A stretch of 64,000 bases of DNA from Chlamydomonas sphaeroides (taxonomy: Eukaryota > Chlorophyta > Chlorophyceae > Chlamydomonadales > Chlamydomonadaceae). The stretch is taken from contig BDDC01000073.1 of assembly GCA_001662425.1 (NCBI GenBank), positions 1 to 64,000 of the forward strand. The letters run 5' to 3'. The position numbers and the translations under genes were made by a program. Position 1 is the stretch's first letter, and each line of letters opens with the position of its first letter. A model generated the notes under the pieces. The model ran no database searches. It was not told where the DNA came from and saw nothing but the letters and a program-made list of their open reading frames with translations. Shown in pieces: positions 58,617 through 64,000 of this stretch.

Positions 58617-59110
58617 CTGTCCAAATTGCAACTTGTCGGCGTCGCCCAACAACGCAGCATCAGTGCGTATGCCGTTCTAACATCACCATGCACACGCCTA
58701 ATGTGTCGCGATGGCTCGCTTCCACCAAAGGCGAGCCGGCAAGGGCGTCGCTGGTCGCTGGCGCTTGCGCGAGTCGCTTCTGGCGACTCCGGCGATTGCC
58801 CAGTGTCCGTAAGCGCATTCCATGTGCTTATTCGCCATCACGCTGTTCCGTTATGTGCTAGCCACGAAGACCGCACACAAGTCAGGCGGGGCCGACCGCG
58901 AACGAGTCGACACAGATACGGGTCGCGGTTCCAGCTGAACGGCCGCCGCTGTGGTGTAGGGATGTTCGGCAGCACCGCGTGTGGCAAGCGACGCTCGGCG
59001 TGTTGGGCGCGAAGACCGCCCTCGTCTTGTAAAGCGACTGGGACGAGCGATTTGGCGCTTGTACGGCACGCCTGAGCGCTCGCCTAGGCTGGACGCTGCT
59101 TCACCCTCGC
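58617..59110 (+). repeat. Interspersed repeat, copy B
   Basis: Diverged direct copy of the element at 56835-57280, about 1.8 kb away and slightly longer because of small insertions (for example after the CGTGTGGCAAGCGAC block). It is more GC-rich than copy A, suggesting independent drift. Confidence 0.75.
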
Positions 59111-60034
59111 ACACCTGAAAGCGGTTCAGCCCGCATGCTAATACCTGTTGTGCTAAATACAGGCAGAACAATCCCTAGCTTGGAGCGCACAGTTTGCAAC
59201 AAAGCGACCCTTGTAAACTCAGCACCGCGGCGCCGGCCTGATAGCGGCGCATCCCTGCATCTCAAGCAAGGCGCAAAAGCTGGTGAGCGCGGCCGGGGTG
59301 CGCAGAGTCGCGGCTGGCCTTGTCGCGGCCCCCAAGCAGAAGCGAGCGCGCGCCGCTGCTGCGCTCCTAGCGCTGCCAGGGCAGCGCCTGCTTCAATATC
59401 GCTCACGCGACGCGCTGCCCCGCGCCCTTCCTTGCAGTCAAGCACACCTTGACGCCCCCGAGACGCTAGGTCTCGGCACAACGCAAGAGCTGGCGCATAC
59501 CGCTTTGTAGCGGTTCATCCATACAGGTGCGAGGTCGCGCCAGGGGTGCCCAGCTCCTCCGGCAGCTGCAGGGCTTGCTGCGATGCGCACTTCGCGGTGC
59601 TCGCCTGAGGCCCCATGGCGCTCAACTCTTGCCTTGGTACTAGTGACTGTGTCGGGATTAGCGCCCGCTCAGCGGGGCGCAAGGGCCTGCGCGAGACTGT
59701 GCGAACGGGGTTGCACAGCTCGCGGCGCGCGCCGACTCGCCAGCGGCGTCGGCAACGCTTGCTCCGCGAACGATGCTGCGCCAAGTCATGCGCGCATGCA
59801 GCTAGCGCGCAGCGGGCATGCGGCAAGCCTCGCGCCCAGCGCACAACGCCGGCACCTTCGGACGGTGCTATTCCTAAGACGCACCTGGGCCTGTCTCGGA
59901 CGATACCGCGTACCCTCCTCTATTGCGCGAACTTCACGCCGGTAACAACCCGGCGGCTCCTCGCTTCCTCGCTTTCGACATCATGCGCATCGTCACGTAC
60001 CCCCACCCCACCCCACCCACCCCGCAGCCTCAAC

Positions 60035-63000
60035 ATGGAGGCGATGCGCATTCGTCAACCGTCTCGGTTAGGCCCAGCGGGCGCTGGTGGCGACTACGAC
60101 TTACTTGCATGTCTTGCGGATGCGGCTGCGGCCGCTCCCGCTGGACCGTTGAGGGCCGAGGGCTTGTTCCAGCGGCCTAGCTCCGCGTCAGAGCGCGCTG
60201 CTCCCGCGCATCTTGGGCCATCGAGCGAAGCTCTATTCGGCAGCTCCCGCCAGCAACATCGGAGCGGGCGCGTGTCGCCGTCGCCACCCGCGGACGTGGA
60301 CGCTGATGAGGACATGCCGGATTCCGACGACGGGGAGGTCCGCGTGATCTGCAACGGCAACTACGGCACCTTCCTTCTTCCCTCGCAAACAGTCTTCTGC
60401 CACTGCCCGCGATGCGGTGGCGTGGACGAGAGCAACCACGCGCCGGCAATTACCCCCACGGAGTTCGAGCGCCACTCTGGACTGCTAACCGCCAAGAAGT
60501 GGCGCAACAGCATCCGCCTGGCGCACGGCGATGGGACCATCACCATCGGCAAGTGGCTCGAGCAGCACAACATCCTTCCGCGACCGAAATGCAGCGGCGG
60601 GCCGCTCGGCTCGCCGGGTCCCGGCGGCTCCGGCAACCTCGCCTTCGGCGTTGCCGACGGACACCTCGCCGGCCCCTACTGCGGGCCTTCCTCGGGCAAC
60701 GACAGCCATCACACCGGCGGCCCCCGCGCCGGCGCGGCTGCGGCTGGCGGCGACCCGCAAGCGCCGCTGGCGCTTCGCAGCACTCTGCCACCGAGCCGCT
60801 ACCCCGCCTCAGAATACGTCACCGGCGACGACGACGATGAGGAATGCGGTGGTGGTGGCGGCGGCAGGCACCGCCACGGCGGCGGCGGCGCCGTTGACGA
60901 CGGCCACGCCGATGACGGCGACGACGACGACTACTATGATGGCGACCGTCCCGGCGCTGGCGGCCCGCGGACCTCCCGCCTGGGCAACAGTGGCACGCGC
61001 TTCGATCGCCGCGGCCCCATTGGCCGCGGCCCTGCGCAGGGCAGCAGCGGCCCGGGCCGGATGCCGATGATGCCGCGCCGCCGCGGCGGCGCGGCATGCG
61101 CCGGCGGCTCCCGCAACATCGGCAACGTCGCTGGCGGCCCTCGGCGCGCCGGCAATGACGGCCGCCGCGGCTTTGACAGCCAGGACGATGGCTACGGCGG
61201 CGGCAGCGGCAAGCGCATGGGCGGCCACAGCAGCAGCGAAGGCAGCCAGCCGTCAGACGACAGCAAGCAACGCAATGGCAGCGGCGGCAGCGGCGAGGGC
61301 GATGGCAGCGGCACCGGCGACGGCGGCGACTCGCGCCGCCCGGCTGATGGCGTAGTCAAGAATGGTGCGTGGCTCTTCCTGTGGGCCACGAGTTTGGGAG
61401 TAGGTTATTTGCTTGTTGCGTACGTCTTCGCTGGTTGTTGCCTTCAGCCCTGATCACGCAGTCGCCCCTGCTGCCCTTGTCGTGCAGAGGACGACCGCCG
61501 CCGCTCTTCCCGCCCCGGCCCAGTCCCCGGCAAGCCCGTCCCACCGCACCTGCAGCACTCTGGCATGGGCCGCGAGGGCTCCACGGAGCAGGTGAGCGCG
61601 AGCTGCCGTCCACGCCTAGCCTGAACCCGCTTGCAAAGGCCCGGCCCGACCCACATGACAAATAGCCTGCCTGCAATGACGCCAGTCCCTTCCCCTTGCC
61701 CCGCCTCCCATCTCTCACAGGACCGCTCGGCCCGCCACGCTGGCGCCGTCAAGCGCTTGCCACCCGACTACCTGACGGGCTCCGAGCTCAGCCCCGCGCT
61801 CAAGCGGCCCCGCAACAGGACGCCCTCTGCCGTCGCCAGCGCGAGCGAGGCTGTGGCTGGCTACGAGGGGTCAGGCGCGCAGCCCAGCGGGCCGCTCGTC
61901 CGTGGATGGCGCTTCCTGGGCGCCGCCGCTGGCCCTGCGGCAGATCAGGTGAGCGGGGTCGCGGGGGCGGGGTTTCAGGACGTGGTTTGGCGACGTTTCG
62001 TCACGTTTGCTAGGTATCAGCATTGCATTCTTTCCCCCATCTTTTGAGGAAGAGGGGTGTGCATTGTGCTTCCAATCCACTGCGCGCCTGTGGTTGTTGC
62101 GTCGCTGGTCCTGATGCGCCTTGTCCCCCCCTGGGGCCCCGGTATGCAGGTCCTGATCAGCGTGACCATTAACGGTCGGAGCTACACGGGTCTCCTGGCC
62201 CCACAGCAGGCCGCCGCCATGGCGCGCCCGCCGCTGGCGGCTCCCGCCGTGTCGGGCCTGGGCCGCAAGCCCAGCGTCGGCCGTCTGGCGTCGGCCTCGG
62301 CCGGCCGCCCGGCGCCGTCGCGCGGCGAGGCCGGCTCTGCGCGCGGCGCTGAGACCGAGGTAGGACGCCGGAGCGCTGGGGTCACTCCGTGCGTTGCTGC
62401 CGGTGCCTGCTCCGTGTCTTCCTCTACACCGCGGCATTTGTGGCGTGCTCCTCTCCAGCTCTCGTACCCTTTGTCTGCCGCTCGCAGGCGCTTACCGCCG
62501 AGCCCTCGGCCGCGCCGCTTCCTCTCATCGAGGACGAGCCCCTGGACGACGGCCACCCCGCCGACTGCCCTCGCTGCGCGCTCTGCCAACGCGTCGCCGT
62601 GCCTCTGCTCGCTCTGCCGCCGTCCACACCGCGCACATCCAACGGCACGGCCGCTCCGCTGCTGGCGCTGCCGCCGGCCAATGGCTCTGTGAAGGACGAG
62701 CCGGCTGCCGAGACGGCGGCGGGGCTCCCTGTTCTGCGGTCTGACATGATGCCACACGACGTGGCGATGGCGGCCGCCGACGCCAGTGACAGCGGTGTCG
62801 CGGCGCCGCTGGCCTCGGGCCTGGGCGGCGCCAGCCCGCCACACCCGCCCGTCAGAGACACCGTCGGTATGGACCTCGACGGCGCCGCCGCGCCACAGCC
62901 GGCACTGGCGGCGGTGGCAATGGAGAGCGCGCCGTCGGCGCTGTCGCTGACGCTGGCCTCTGCCACGTCGGCAGACGTCACCGCCATCGCTTCCGCCATC

Positions 63001-64000
63001 CCCAGCTCCATCAAGGTCGCTGGCGAGAACGCGGCGCCGGCGCCGGCGCCCGAGGCGTCGCGCACGGCCCGCCAGGCGGGCACCGGCCTGGGGCCCCTGG
63101 TGGAGGTCAAGGGCGAGAACGGCGCTCCCTCGGTGCTGGTGCACTCGCAGTGCGCCCTGTGGTCCCCAGAGACCTTCGTCATCGCCGGGGCGATGGTGAG
63201 CTCAGGGGCGAGGGCGCTGCGTTGAGCTGCCTTCTCGACGGCACGGCGGCAGGCCGCCTCCCCCTGCGCTTGCTTCTGATTTCGCGCTTTGTCTCTGTGC
63301 CCTTTGCAGTACGGCGTCTCCGCGGTGGTCAAGCGCGCCCGCGTCTCCCGCTGCACGCGCTGTGGCCGCTCTGGCGCCACCCTGGGCTGCAGCAGTGCTA
63401 AGTGCGGCCGCGCCTACCACCTGCCCTGCGCGATCGAGGCTGGCGCAACGCTCGTGGTAGGTCCTTCCCTGCTGCGCAGCGCTCGGGTCCTGCTCGGCCT
63501 GCTCCTCCGGCTCCTTGCGCTGGCCTTGTGTCTCTGCCGTCTGTCCCGCTCCACCTAACCGCCCGCACCCTTCTCCTACTCCAACGCAGGCTGAGCCCTA
63601 CTCCATGGCCTGCCCCGACCACCGCTGCAGCAGCGGCCTTCACCCCGTCGCCTCGGCCGGCCTGCCCAGCCGCCACGCCTCGGCCTCGCGCCCACTGCGC
63701 CCAGCAGCCAGCACGGACGGCTCCCACTCGATCGCCTCGGCGCCGCCAGCCAACGCTACCATCGGCACGCGCGAGCAGGTCGCGCTGCCTCTGTCGCTGC
63801 AGAATTCGACCGGCCGCCGCATCGCCATGATGCCGCCGCCGGCGGCGCCTGCCGCGCCGGCCGCCCCGGCGGCCGAGGCGGCCGCTGCCAAGCTGCCGGC
63901 GCGCGGCTGCAGCGAGTCCGGCGGCCTGCCGGCACTGATGATGCTGAGGGGCCAGCCTTCTGGCGACGGAATCGCCATGCCACCGCCGAAGTCCATCAGT
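60035..64000 (+). CDS. SAND/Tify-like plus extended-PHD chromatin protein (5' part)
   Basis: Seven exons in the window: 60035-61364, 61488-61591, 61721-61948, 62150-62359, 62488-63195, 63310-63456, 63590-64000. They read 3138 nt (1046 codons) in frame, and the gene continues beyond the window. Residues about 103-190 form a Cys-containing domain like the SAND/TPL-binding type (VICNGNYGTFLLPSQTVFCH, CPRCGG, ITPTEFERHSGL, KKWRNSIRL, TIGKWLEQHNI). An acidic and Gly/His/Asp-rich linker follows. An extended PHD finger comes later: CPRCALC (about 651), VHSQCALWSPETF (about 847), then YGVSAVVKRARVSRCTRC, GATLGCSSAKCGRAYHLPCA and YSMACPDH. ePHD modules read histones or bind nucleic acid in ATX, BRCA1-like and JMJD2-type proteins; which family this belongs to cannot be decided without the 3' end. 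Exon 1 may be preceded by a 5' UTR intron. Confidence 0.8.

Larger units (their letters stand above)
56481..60034. other. Long intergenic region with a diverged direct repeat
   Basis: 3.5 kb between the DUF1214 gene and the SAND/ePHD gene. No credible coding region was seen. It contains two copies of a roughly 450-490-bp element, listed separately, and ends in a CCCCACCC-rich tract with an AG near 60026 that may be a 5' UTR splice acceptor just before ATG 60035. An open frame extends in phase upstream to ATG 59615, but its composition does not look coding. Confidence 0.5.

Noticed and set aside
59615..60034. In-frame upstream extension (ATG 59615) of the SAND/ePHD gene
   Set aside because: Its codon use resembles the intergenic DNA and it crosses a likely 5' UTR splice acceptor (AG near 60026). 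ATG 60035 is preferred, but the extension is not formally excluded.
1..64000. Search for a bacterial-style defence, toxin-antitoxin, CRISPR or biosynthetic cluster
   Set aside because: Every well-supported gene is intron-containing and of eukaryotic housekeeping or chromatin type. No direct-repeat arrays with spacers, phage genes or operons were seen.

Overview
The window is nuclear DNA of a eukaryote, most likely a chlorophyte green alga (Chlorophyceae-like). The evidence is very high GC, strong G/C bias at third codon positions, many short GT-AG introns, TGTAA polyadenylation signals after several genes, long alanine/proline/glycine/glutamine-rich insertions inside otherwise conserved proteins, and plant-lineage genes (a PASTICCINO1-type immunophilin, an IDM1-type PHD-GNAT protein, a plant-type inositol phosphate kinase). 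No operons, prokaryotic signals, CRISPR arrays, tRNA or rRNA genes were seen. One assembly gap (392 N) lies wholly inside an intron.

Layout from left to right. 61-1629 (+): 3' end of an unrecognised coiled-coil protein. 2961-3516 (-): small MBD-like protein. 3742-6719 (-): ribosome maturation factor SBDS. 7122-10951 (+): DNA polymerase alpha subunit B (POLA2), divergent from SBDS. 11826-16645 (+): membrane-anchored or secreted SGNH/GDSL-like hydrolase. 17366-23477 (+): PASTICCINO1-like multi-FKBP/TPR immunophilin. 23570-30150 (+): giant unrecognised disordered protein. 31031-39340 (-): giant IDM1-like chromatin protein (two Tify/TPL-binding-type domains, two PHD fingers, a GNAT fold, an RG/AT-hook-like and polyQ tail). 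42838-46557 (+): Sfp-type 4'-phosphopantetheinyl transferase. 48105-51223 (-): inositol tris/tetrakisphosphate kinase (ITPK). 51570-56480 (+): DUF1214-family protein, divergent from ITPK. 60035-64000 (+, cut by the window end): SAND/Tify-like plus extended-PHD chromatin protein. All exon joins were made by eye from splice signals, reading phase and family homology. Each model closes in frame across all exons, which is strong internal support.

Functionally the window is a housekeeping and chromatin neighbourhood: 60S subunit maturation (SBDS), replication priming (POLA2), carrier-protein activation (PPTase), inositol phosphate metabolism (ITPK), and two large chromatin readers or writers. The genes are independent eukaryotic transcription units, with two head-to-head pairs that probably share promoters (SBDS/POLA2 and ITPK/DUF1214).

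I did not find a convincing new multi-gene system. The least expected signals are an elevated number of GC-AG introns (four among 88 modelled by my count), zinc fingers whose ligand pairs are separated by 150-200-residue low-complexity insertions in both chromatin proteins, decayed copies of an exon start within the preceding intron, a small tandem duplication spanning the SBDS stop codon, and a diverged direct repeat pair near 57-59 kb.
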